Below, piece after piece: positions 38,273-47,742 of a stretch of 64,000 nt of DNA. Numbering within the stretch: the stretch's first letter is position 1; the number at the start of each line of letters is the position of its first letter. This DNA comes from an uncultured Ignavibacteriota bacterium (GTDB lineage Bacteria; Bacteroidota; Ignavibacteria; UBA10030; UBA8401), in the NCBI GenBank assembly GCA_903861125.1, contig CAIOTF010000041.1, positions 1 through 64,000 of the forward strand, written 5' to 3'. A program made the position numbers and the translations under genes. The notes under the pieces are model-generated. The model did no database searches. It was not told the DNA's origin and saw only the letters and a list, made by a program, of their open reading frames with translations.

Positions 38273-40771
38273 TTATTTTGCCGCAATTCTATTGTTCAGT
38301 GCTGTATAGTCCGGATTATTTGGATTGATCCGGTATAATTTTTTCAGCAGTCCCGCCGCATCTTGTTTTCGGTTCAACGCGAGCATTGCTTTAATCGCGC
38401 GGATAATGAGGTCTTCGTTAACGGGATACAATGAAAGTCCTTTTTGTGCTATGCGCAGCGACACCGCAGCGCTGTCATTCCACAATTGCACATCTGCCAA
38501 GGCGGTATACGCGTCCACATATGTTTCGTCGCGTTGAAGCACATTGTTGAACAAGTGCTTTGCCGTTTCATACTCCTTGTTCCACGCATAGGTCCGTCCG
38601 AGCAATGTGCGGACATCGTGAAAGTTCGGCGCGGCGGCCAGTATGCGGCGGCAGATAAGGCGCGCTTCATCAGTTTTTCCTGCAAACGCTTTCTCGCGTG
38701 CCAGGAAGAACAATTTATCCATATCCAGATTCAATGCATCTATCTTTTTGAAAGCGGCCATATCTTCCGGAGTGATATCGTCATCGGCCGTCTCTTGCGT
38801 TAGAGGATAAAGTTTGTTCTTATCAACGACATATTTGTTGATCTGTTTGAAGCGTTCAAGTTTTGCCTGAACATCATGAAAAATTTTGTCGTTTTGAATT
38901 TCCTCGATATCCATTCCCGGTTTCAGCTCGAACAACTGTTCGCCGGAGATAAAATAATTTCCGTCCAGGTAATCCGCTATCTCTTCTTTTACCCTCATAA
39001 ACGGGATTGAATGGATGTTCCGAAATGCCGTTGACGTGTCAATCCCGTCTCCAAGCCAATGGGCCTGGCGGGGAAGCGGTAGGTTATACCGTGTTTTCAA
39101 AAAAGCGAGAATGCTTGGTGTAACGTCCAGGTGTGATGAAACCGAGGAGAATGTGACCGGTTGTTTTATCAGTGGTGAAAAGACTATAAAAGGGACATGA
39201 AACCGGTCCATTTTTGTTGCCGGCGGTATCGGAATGATCCTATGATCACCGGTCACAATAAAGATCGTATTCTTATAATCGGGTCTTTTTGAATATTCTG
39301 TGAACAAATACCGGAGTGCATCATTAAGATAGATCAGGCTGGATAATTGATCCCGATACGTTTCATACTCGACCGCTTGGTCTTTCGTAAGCGACAATCC
39401 CGCAACGGTCTCTTGAAATCGTTTCAAATAGTAGGCACGGTTCGGCGGTATGAACGGTTCGTGTGTGCTCATGGTTAGATACACATCAAGCCGTGGTCCC
39501 GGTTTCTGTTCGGCCAGTATCTCGATCGCTTTCCGGAAAACATCGCCGTCAGGATATCCCCAGGTGAATCCGCTCTGATCGCCGGGCGCTTTTTTGTAAT
39601 CGGCACCGAATTTAGATTCATCAAGAATTACGTTGACCTGTTCCCGCTCAAGAAAGACATCTTTCTTGTCAAAGTTTTTGTTCCCGCCGTACATGAAATT
39701 GATACGGTAATTATTCTGCTTCAGTAATCTGATCAGCGAAAGATGCCGGGGCATTTTATATTCGAGCTCGTTAAATCCCTTCTCGCCGAAGGGAAGCGAT
39801 CCCAGCAGCGAGGGCAATACGCCGAATGTTCTGCCGGAATTACTCAGAAAATTTTCCCAATACAGGCTTCGTGTTGTCAACGAATCAACGAACGGAACAA
39901 ATCCTCCGTACTGTGCATGTGCTCCAACAAAATCTTTTCCGAGTCCTTCTACTATGACGACTACAATGTTGGGTAAGACCGATGAAGAATCCATATGCGG
40001 ACCGAGAACATCGTGATACGGAAAATCTTTTACAAGCGGATATTCTTCCCGAATATCGGCGGTGGTTACAGACGGTTTGGTGAAATGGTGCACAGCGTTG
40101 GCAAAAAAGAAATGTGATTTGTTTACCGAAAGATAGTATTTCAATTCCGAAGAAAAATCCTTCGGGGATGAGATCAGGTACGGTGAGAAGACAAGCGCCA
40201 GCAAAGATATTCCGGTAAAAGCAGCAGATATTGTTCTGCCGATCCTGAAACGTTTGTAATAAAAAACATGCAGGGCGATAACAATAGCAAGAATAATGTA
40301 CGGCAGAAACGTTTTAATGCCGATGCTTGACGAAGTTTTTACGGTGAACCGTATATCGTCCATTGAATATCCGAAGATATCGGCTCCGAGCGGCACAAGT
40401 GTCACAGAAAAATATTGGACCAGCCCGAAGTGGATAATTCCGGTGATGACGAGAAAGGAATAATATATCCGCCGCGAGGCATTCGGGAAAAAGAGTGCAA
40501 AAGGAATCACTATAAGTGCGAAGAATCCGGAAAAAACAAGAAAGAACAAAATATCCGCAGCGCCGATCGGGATGAAAATATTAGCAAAAGAAATCGGCAA
40601 GGCATGTTTTGCCGATATCATTATCATTTCATAGATCCGGAGAATAATAACGAGGCAGAAGAACGCGATACTGAGAATAGTAAATTGTTGTGCTGCAAAG
40701 GTGAGACGTTCCCTCAACGGTTCGGAAGAAGCGGAAATATTTTTCATATTGTAAGTAAAAATATTTGTCAT
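38273..40771 (-). CDS. LTA synthase-like sulfatase-superfamily membrane protein with C-terminal TPR region
   Basis: 'PNIVVVIVEGLGKDFVGAH', 'SNSGRTFGVLPSLLGS', 'TIFIVTGDHRI'; TPR-like 'ARLICRRILAAAPNFHDVRTLLGRTYAW'. Confidence 0.85.
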   Translation of the reverse strand: MTNIFTYNMKNISASSEPLRERLTFAAQQFTILSIAFFCLVIILRIYEMIMISAKHALPISFANIFIPIGAADILFFLVFSGFFALIVIPFALFFPNASRRIYYSFLVITGIIHFGLVQYFSVTLVPLGADIFGYSMDDIRFTVKTSSSIGIKTFLPYIILAIVIALHVFYYKRFRIGRTISAAFTGISLLALVFSPYLISSPKDFSSELKYYLSVNKSHFFFANAVHHFTKPSVTTADIREEYPLVKDFPYHDVLGPHMDSSSVLPNIVVVIVEGLGKDFVGAHAQYGGFVPFVDSLTTRSLYWENFLSNSGRTFGVLPSLLGSLPFGEKGFNELEYKMPRHLSLIRLLKQNNYRINFMYGGNKNFDKKDVFLEREQVNVILDESKFGADYKKAPGDQSGFTWGYPDGDVFRKAIEILAEQKPGPRLDVYLTMSTHEPFIPPNRAYYLKRFQETVAGLSLTKDQAVEYETYRDQLSSLIYLNDALRYLFTEYSKRPDYKNTIFIVTGDHRIIPIPPATKMDRFHVPFIVFSPLIKQPVTFSSVSSHLDVTPSILAFLKTRYNLPLPRQAHWLGDGIDTSTAFRNIHSIPFMRVKEEIADYLDGNYFISGEQLFELKPGMDIEEIQNDKIFHDVQAKLERFKQINKYVVDKNKLYPLTQETADDDITPEDMAAFKKIDALNLDMDKLFFLAREKAFAGKTDEARLICRRILAAAPNFHDVRTLLGRTYAWNKEYETAKHLFNNVLQRDETYVDAYTALADVQLWNDSAAVSLRIAQKGLSLYPVNEDLIIRAIKAMLALNRKQDAAGLLKKLYRINPNNPDYTALNNRIAAK

Positions 40772-40940
40772 GGACAATCTGTGAAAATTGTTCCTATGTG
40801 AATTGGCGCAAAAACACGATTTTGCTTCCGTCAACAATACTGAACAGAGATATTGAATGGAAACATCATTATTTCAATTTAAATATCGACAATAAAAATG
40901 ATAATAAATACCGGCGGGCAAAAAAATGGTACCGGAGGTT

Positions 40941-42335
40941 TTACAATTTTCTTTTTGCAGTATTTATGAAATAAAAGAACAAGCCGGGAATCATAAATCC
41001 CAGACATCCAAGCACGAGTTTGAACTCATACATCAGAATATTGTCGATCGTTTTGCTGGGAATAAAAGAAACGCAAATTCCGGAAAACGTTATCACACCC
41101 CCCGCAATACCGGCGAACCGCACCAGTAACCCATTCTTAAAATACGCTGATTGCGAAGGATAGGCAGTACGGATTTTCAACAAACCAAAGAACATATACA
41201 GATACGGGATCAACTGAAGCACTACAGTCGTCTGCAGCAAAATTAAATACATATCATGAACGCTTGATCCGATCGCGCTGAAGAAGATGATGACGCTGGA
41301 TGCGATACCCTGCACATACAATGCAATATGCGGAGTCCGGTATTTTGGATGGATCTTGCCGAGAAATGCCGGCAGATATTTGTCGATCCCGATCACAAAC
41401 GGTATGCGAGCCGAACCGGATAACCAAGCCGATGTGTTGCCCCCTGCATTGAAAATCATTAAGACGGCCACCGGGATAACGATCCATGCCATACCGATCT
41501 CTCCGGCAGCTTTTTCTATACCCTGCAGTATTCCGTCTATGATGCCGATTTCCTGCGAAGGGATGGCCACGAGCAACGATGTTGTTACAACAAGGAACAT
41601 AGTGACGGTGCTGATGCCGGCAAAGAGCACAGCGCGGGGAATGTTCCTCTCCGGGTCTTTGATCTCATCACCGATGATCGACCCAAGTTCAAGTCCGACG
41701 TAGTTCAAGCAGACCACGCTGAGTAAAGAAATAAATTGCCAATCGGCCGCTGCCGGCAGCAAAGCACTCCATTCAAAATGGTTCGATGAACCACGTTGAA
41801 AAAAGACAAGAATGCCTACGGTTAGAATAACAGTTGCAGTTATAAATGTACCGGCTGCGCCGATGTTCTGGACCCATTTTCCGACTGTAAATCCCTTCAC
41901 ATTCAGCCATGTGATGCACCAGAGAATGACCAGCGAAAGCATAGCCATGGATAATGGATCGTCCGCAAGATGTCTGGTGTATTCACCGCCAATGAACGCA
42001 GTAAATCCTATAATATAGATTAGCAGTGTCGGGATATAAAAAATGTTATTTACCCAATACGACCAGCCGGAAATAAAACCGTGAAAATTTCCGAACGATG
42101 CTTTTGTCCAATTATAAATTCCCCCTTCTTCGGGTGACCGATGCGAAAATTCCAGTACGGCGATCGCCTGAGGAATGAAAAAAAAGAAAAATCCGGTACA
42201 CCATAGTAATAATGCAGGAACCCCTGCTCCGGCGATCACCGGAACACTGTTCAGATTTACTAATGCGGCAATGAGAAAAAAAGAGAGGTCCCGTAATCCT
42301 AAGACTCTGACAAGCTGCGGCGGATGTTGTTCCAT
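40941..42335 (-). CDS. APC-family amino acid permease
   Basis: Polytopic; 'EFSHRSPEEGGIYNWTKASFGNFHGFISGWSYWVNN'. Confidence 0.9.
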   Translation of the reverse strand: MEQHPPQLVRVLGLRDLSFFLIAALVNLNSVPVIAGAGVPALLLWCTGFFFFFIPQAIAVLEFSHRSPEEGGIYNWTKASFGNFHGFISGWSYWVNNIFYIPTLLIYIIGFTAFIGGEYTRHLADDPLSMAMLSLVILWCITWLNVKGFTVGKWVQNIGAAGTFITATVILTVGILVFFQRGSSNHFEWSALLPAAADWQFISLLSVVCLNYVGLELGSIIGDEIKDPERNIPRAVLFAGISTVTMFLVVTTSLLVAIPSQEIGIIDGILQGIEKAAGEIGMAWIVIPVAVLMIFNAGGNTSAWLSGSARIPFVIGIDKYLPAFLGKIHPKYRTPHIALYVQGIASSVIIFFSAIGSSVHDMYLILLQTTVVLQLIPYLYMFFGLLKIRTAYPSQSAYFKNGLLVRFAGIAGGVITFSGICVSFIPSKTIDNILMYEFKLVLGCLGFMIPGLFFYFINTAKRKL

Positions 42336-42459
42336 TCGATAGTTTAAACTCCTAGTGATATGCAAGGAATGGTTAAGAATTATGTCGGATCGTTCCAAAC
42401 CGGACACGGTGCAAAACCTTAAGAACCTACAATCTTAATCATCGAAAATCAAGAAAGAG

Positions 42460-42630
42460 ATGAAGAAAAATATGCAAGTGATCTCAACTCTTCTTAATTT
42501 ACAGTTGAAGCCGCTGAACGACTATACACCGGCCAAATGGAACAGTACAATTATCCGTCAACCGGGCGGCGGAGCTATTTCCATTATCGAATTCTCTGAA
42601 CACATTATGCGGACAATTGTTGCAGCATGA
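42460..42630 (+). CDS. 56-aa ORF coupled to the downstream hybrid kinase (MKKNMQVISTLLNLQLKPLNDYTPAKWNSTIIRQPGGGAISIIEFSEHIMRTIVAA)
   Basis: ATG after aagaaagag; stop overlaps the kinase start (ATGA); below the ORF-track cutoff. Confidence 0.5.
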   Translation: MKKNMQVISTLLNLQLKPLNDYTPAKWNSTIIRQPGGGAISIIEFSEHIMRTIVAA

Positions 42631-45600
42631 AAAAGAAAAAAATACTGATTGTTGAAGGTGAAAAGACCGTTGCGCTCCAACTGCGTGCAATACTGAACGC
42701 ACTGGGATATTCCGTGTGCTGTGAAGTTTCATCGGGTAAACAGGCCATTGCGTCGATCCGGAAAAATATTCCGGACTGTATTCTGATGGACGTTTCTCTG
42801 AAAGGAGAGATGTCGGGAATCGAAGCGGCGACAGAAATTATGGATCGGTTCGATATACCGGTCATTTTTCTTGCGGCACCTTCCGATTCTAAATTACTTG
42901 AACAGGCGAAATACGCCGGCACGTACGGATATATCCTGAAACCCTTCGATGAGAGTGACATCCGCATAGGCATTGCAATGGTGTTGCAGAAGCATTCTAC
43001 CGGATCTCAGTTAAGAACAGAACGGCAATGGTTTGAAATAGCACTGCAAAGTGCCGGCGATGCGATGATTGCAACCGATAAAAAAGGATTAGTCACATTG
43101 ATGAATTCCGTTGCCGAAAAACTGACCGGCTGGAAGCAGAAACAAGCACTCGGCAAAAAACTTGGCGACATATTCAATGTTGAAGATATTCAAACGGGTA
43201 AACGGCGTGCAGATATTACGGCAAAAGTACTGCGACAGCGCACAACAGTCAGTCTGACACACCGCACAATCCTCATCGCAAAAGACGGAACAAGAAGGTG
43301 TATCGATGATTCCGCGGCACCTGTCATTAATGGCGCAGAAGAAATAACGGGGATCGTCATCACATTTCGCGATGGTACCGAAAAAAGAAAATTACAGGAT
43401 GAACTGGTCGAAAAAAACTCCGGCGCAGAAGAAAAGCTTAATCACCTTAACAAGCGTCTCAACCTTATTACCCGCGTAACGAGCGAAGTGATTGGCACAC
43501 TTCCTATTCAGACGCAGGCGAGGGAAATGATCGAACAGGTGAAACAGGCGTTCGGTGTTGATACGGTGATCATACGGGTGACGGAAGATGATACGTTACA
43601 TTTGCTTGCCAGCACCGGTGTTGACGAGCAACTGTTGGAAAAAACGATTCCAAGCAATTATGGAATTTCGAAACAGATGAAAGCAAGCCGCCGCGCGCTG
43701 ACGATAAAAAATATCCGGGAAAATATTTCAGATTTTTTTCTCTCGGAGCCGCCGGTAACCGATCCCGCAAAATTCGATTTTATTTCGTATGCAGGAGCAC
43801 CGCTGCTGATCGGCCATACGTTTATAGGACTCATCGGACTGTATTCCAGAAAGCTGGTGCGTGAATTTTCGGCAACAGATCTGGAACAGCTGCAGATTGT
43901 TGCGAACCACATCTCCGTGGCAATCGCCAATGCACGGATGTTCAAAGAGATTCGCGAACAGAATATTGAAATGGTGAAGCATATCGAGGAGCAGACACGC
44001 GCCGAGAAACTGCTCCGCGACAGCGAGGAACGATACCGGGGGCTGGTGGAGCATTCCCCAACGGCGATCTTTGTTCATGTGAACGGCGAGATACAATTTG
44101 TGAATCAAGCCGCCGTCATGCTGTTCGGTGCATCGGCCGCTGCCGGACTCATCGGCAGGAAAGTGGCCGATCTCATCCATCCTGACTATCGTGCGGATGC
44201 GGAACAGCAGATGATGAAAGTGTATGAAAACTATATCCTTCCGGCTGCGGAACAGAAATATCTGCGCCTGGACGGCGCAGCGATTGATGTCGAGATATCA
44301 TCCATTCCGTTTACGTTCGAGGGGAGACCGGCTGCACAGGTGATTGCACGCAATATCACCGATAGAAAACAGCACGAAGTGGCACTGCTCGAATCGGAAC
44401 TTCGTTTCCGCTCCCTCTTTGAAAACGCAAAAGACGCGGTATTTCTTGCCGATACAAAAACCGGGATCATCATTGATATGAACGTTGAAGCGGAAAAACT
44501 TCTGAAACGTTCGCGCAGGGAGATCATCGGACAACACCGGTCGTTCATACATCCGCCAGACCGGTCCGCAGAAGCCGATACGCTGTTCCGGGAACAGATC
44601 CTCACGCTCGGCGAACACCCGGTGGAATTCGAAGTGATTGATGCAGCCGGAAAAAGGATCCCCGTTGAGATCAAAGCAAGTATGATCCGGCTTGACGATA
44701 ACAGAATCATTTCTCAGGGTATTTTCCGCGATATTTCAGAAAGAAAAATAGCAGAAGAATCGCTTCGTGAAAGTGAACACCGTTTCCGCACGCTAGCCGA
44801 AAATCTTCCCGGTGTCGTTTATCTCTGCAAGAATGATGAACGTTTTACAATGCTCTATCTGAATGACCAGGTGAAACAACTAACGGGATATTCCAAAGAT
44901 GAATTTCTTGAAGACCGGATTTCGTTTGTGGACCTCTATCATCCGGATGATGTTGCCGACATCATCGCAAAAGTGGATGCAGCGCTGTCAAAACATAATC
45001 CGTTCCATATTGTGTACCGCATCAAACATCTGAATGGTTCATGGCGGTGGATCGAAGAACAAGGGATCGGTGTCTACCGCGGTGGCACATTGCTCCGGCT
45101 GGAAGGATTCCTGAGCGATATTACGGATCGGAAAATTGCCGAATCCGCTTTGCAGGAAAGCGAAGAAAAATACCGTCGGCTGTTTGAAGATTCCAAAGAC
45201 GGCATTTATATTACCACTATCGAGGGGATGCTGCTTGACGTGAATTCATCAATGATGGAGATTCTCGGCTTTCAGGAGAAGGAAGAACTCAAAAAATATA
45301 ATGTCAAAGATCTCTATTTTTATCCGGCGGACAGGGAGAGACTGCTCAAGGAATTTGAACTGCAAGATTACGTTAAAGATTTTGAAGTAACGCTGAAAAA
45401 GAAAGATTCCGGCAAGGCGCATGTTCTGCTTACAACTGTTGTAATTCGTAATGACCAGGGAAAGCCGATTCTCCTCAACGGTTCCATGCGGGACATCACG
45501 GAAAAAAAACAGCTGGAACAGCAACTGATACAGGCGCAGAAAATGGAAAGCATCGGCACGCTTGCCGGCGGCATAGCGCATGATTTCAATAATCTTCTTG

Positions 45601-46658
45601 CAATGATTCTCGGAACGGCAGAACTTATTAAACGGCATGTAAAGGAGAATCCCGCGATCCAGTCGTACGTTAACCGGATCATCGAAGCATCGGAACGCGG
45701 TTCATCTATTTCCAAGCAATTGCTCCTGTTTGCACGTCCCGAACAGACCGAACTTCGGCCTGTCTCCGTCCGCACTGTTGCTGAACATGTGACCGATTTT
45801 CTGTTGCACTTTCTGCCGAAAACGATCATCGTCCGCTGTGAATTTGCGGATGTATCTGCGGTCATCATGGGAGACGAAGGGCATCTTCATCAGGCGATCC
45901 TGAATCTTTCGATCAATGCACGCGATGCAATGCCCGGCGGAGGGATCATTACGATCGGTGTAAAGAACGTCGATGTGCATACCGTGCGGCAGCAGTTTCC
46001 CGAAGCGGCCGAACATGAGTATGTTGCAGTAACCGTTCATGATACGGGGGTCGGCATGGAGGAAGAGATCCAGCAGCGGATATTTGAACCGTTCTTTTCT
46101 ACGAAGACCCGCGGAAAAGGAACGGGGCTGGGATTGGCGATCGTACACGGTATAGTACAACTTCATCAAGGGTTTATCAATGTGCACAGCACAAAGGGGA
46201 TCGGTACAACATTCACCATGTATTTTCCATCCATTACCGCGGACGCGGCGGAAACAAATCAGCAGGAGAGTGCTGTGCGAAAGGAAAATAATGAGACCAT
46301 TCTCATCGTGGATGACGAACAGATATTGCGTGAGATCCTTCGGGAAAGTTTAAAGGATGAAGGATACAATATCCTCGCCGCTTCGGATGGTGTTGAGGCA
46401 TTGAAACTTTATGCCGAATATAAGGATACAATCTCGCTGGTCGTTACGGACCTTGGCATGCCGAACATGGGGGGAGAAGAACTCTTCGGCAAACTTCAAG
46501 CAATGAATAACAGCGTGAAAGTGATCATCTCCTCGGGATTCTTTGAAGGCAGCACACGGTCCAACCTGTTGCTGCGGGGGGTCAAAGATGTGCTGACAAA
46601 ACCGTACAGGTTTGATGTGATCTTTTCCACGGTTCGAAAGGTTATCGATAATGAATAG
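42627..46658 (+). CDS. Hybrid histidine kinase: N-terminal receiver, PAS, GAF, multiple PAS, HisKA/HATPase_c, C-terminal receiver
   Basis: KKKILIVEGEKTVALQL; LAGGIAHDFNNLLAMILG; GKGTGLGLAIVHGIV; TILIVDDEQILREIL. Confidence 0.92.
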   Translation: MKKKKILIVEGEKTVALQLRAILNALGYSVCCEVSSGKQAIASIRKNIPDCILMDVSLKGEMSGIEAATEIMDRFDIPVIFLAAPSDSKLLEQAKYAGTYGYILKPFDESDIRIGIAMVLQKHSTGSQLRTERQWFEIALQSAGDAMIATDKKGLVTLMNSVAEKLTGWKQKQALGKKLGDIFNVEDIQTGKRRADITAKVLRQRTTVSLTHRTILIAKDGTRRCIDDSAAPVINGAEEITGIVITFRDGTEKRKLQDELVEKNSGAEEKLNHLNKRLNLITRVTSEVIGTLPIQTQAREMIEQVKQAFGVDTVIIRVTEDDTLHLLASTGVDEQLLEKTIPSNYGISKQMKASRRALTIKNIRENISDFFLSEPPVTDPAKFDFISYAGAPLLIGHTFIGLIGLYSRKLVREFSATDLEQLQIVANHISVAIANARMFKEIREQNIEMVKHIEEQTRAEKLLRDSEERYRGLVEHSPTAIFVHVNGEIQFVNQAAVMLFGASAAAGLIGRKVADLIHPDYRADAEQQMMKVYENYILPAAEQKYLRLDGAAIDVEISSIPFTFEGRPAAQVIARNITDRKQHEVALLESELRFRSLFENAKDAVFLADTKTGIIIDMNVEAEKLLKRSRREIIGQHRSFIHPPDRSAEADTLFREQILTLGEHPVEFEVIDAAGKRIPVEIKASMIRLDDNRIISQGIFRDISERKIAEESLRESEHRFRTLAENLPGVVYLCKNDERFTMLYLNDQVKQLTGYSKDEFLEDRISFVDLYHPDDVADIIAKVDAALSKHNPFHIVYRIKHLNGSWRWIEEQGIGVYRGGTLLRLEGFLSDITDRKIAESALQESEEKYRRLFEDSKDGIYITTIEGMLLDVNSSMMEILGFQEKEELKKYNVKDLYFYPADRERLLKEFELQDYVKDFEVTLKKKDSGKAHVLLTTVVIRNDQGKPILLNGSMRDITEKKQLEQQLIQAQKMESIGTLAGGIAHDFNNLLAMILGTAELIKRHVKENPAIQSYVNRIIEASERGSSISKQLLLFARPEQTELRPVSVRTVAEHVTDFLLHFLPKTIIVRCEFADVSAVIMGDEGHLHQAILNLSINARDAMPGGGIITIGVKNVDVHTVRQQFPEAAEHEYVAVTVHDTGVGMEEEIQQRIFEPFFSTKTRGKGTGLGLAIVHGIVQLHQGFINVHSTKGIGTTFTMYFPSITADAAETNQQESAVRKENNETILIVDDEQILREILRESLKDEGYNILAASDGVEALKLYAEYKDTISLVVTDLGMPNMGGEELFGKLQAMNNSVKVIISSGFFEGSTRSNLLLRGVKDVLTKPYRFDVIFSTVRKVIDNE

Positions 46659-46667
46659 GCGGTCATC

Positions 46668-47579
46668 ATGAATATTCTCATCACAGGCGGAACAGGATTC
46701 ATCGGCACGCATCTTCTCCGGACGCTGTCGGCATCGCAGAATACAATTGTTCTGCTCACCCGCGGTGCTTCAGCGACATCCGCCATGAACAAGGCAACAG
46801 TGAAGCATCTTCATTGGGATCCGCTGTCGCGCGGAGCATGGATGAACGAAATAAATAACTGCGACATCGTCATCAACCTCATCGGAAAAAATGTATTCGA
46901 ACAGCGCTGGAATGAAAAAATAAAACAAGAGATTCTCAACAGCAGGATCATTCCCACGCGGCTGCTTGTTGAAGCGATCGCGCAGGCGGAACGAAAACCC
47001 CGTCTGCTTATTTCTGCATCTGCCGTTGGATATTACGGTGATAGAAACAATGAGATTCTTACCGAAGAGAGTTCGGGCGGAAATGATTTTCTTGCCGGTG
47101 TTGTACAGCAATGGGAAACTGCAGCGTATGATGCAGAGCAATACGGTGTTCGGGTTGCAACGCCGCGCATCGGATTGGTGCTGGAAAAAAACGGCGGAAT
47201 GATCGGCAAAATGCTGCTGCCGTTCAGGCTGTTTGCCGGCGGACCGATTGGCAGCGGAAAACAATTTCTGCCGTGGGTGCATATGGATGATGTTGTGCGG
47301 GGAATAATGTTTCCGCTGGAGAACCATCAATTTCACGGCATCTATAATCTTGTCTCGCCGAATCCTGTTTCCATGAACGAGTTCGCAAAAACATTCGGTA
47401 CAATTCTTTACCGTCCCTCATGGTTGCCCGTTCCGGATATTGCATTAAAGATCCTCTACGGAGAAGGGGCAAAAGTGATCCTGTCCGGTCAAAAAGCCGT
47501 GCCTGCACAATTGCAGTCAGCGGGATTTGAATTTTCATTCTCCGCTCTTCACACCGCACTAAAAAACATACTTGAGTAA
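46668..47579 (+). CDS. TIGR01777-type NAD-dependent epimerase-like protein
   Basis: MNILITGGTGFIGTHL; LISASAVGYYGDR; PWVHMDDVV. Confidence 0.93.
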   Translation: MNILITGGTGFIGTHLLRTLSASQNTIVLLTRGASATSAMNKATVKHLHWDPLSRGAWMNEINNCDIVINLIGKNVFEQRWNEKIKQEILNSRIIPTRLLVEAIAQAERKPRLLISASAVGYYGDRNNEILTEESSGGNDFLAGVVQQWETAAYDAEQYGVRVATPRIGLVLEKNGGMIGKMLLPFRLFAGGPIGSGKQFLPWVHMDDVVRGIMFPLENHQFHGIYNLVSPNPVSMNEFAKTFGTILYRPSWLPVPDIALKILYGEGAKVILSGQKAVPAQLQSAGFEFSFSALHTALKNILE

Positions 47580-47742
47580 TGACAAATCGTGTCAATTTGC
47601 GTATGCGCCTACGTTTTGTGCATATTCGCGTTGCTGTTTCCTGAGCAATTCAGCAGATGATATTTCCCTGTTGTAATAGTCCTTATTTAACGGTAAAATT
47701 TATCGGCACCATCATAACAGCTCACTCACTCTTGGGAAAACT

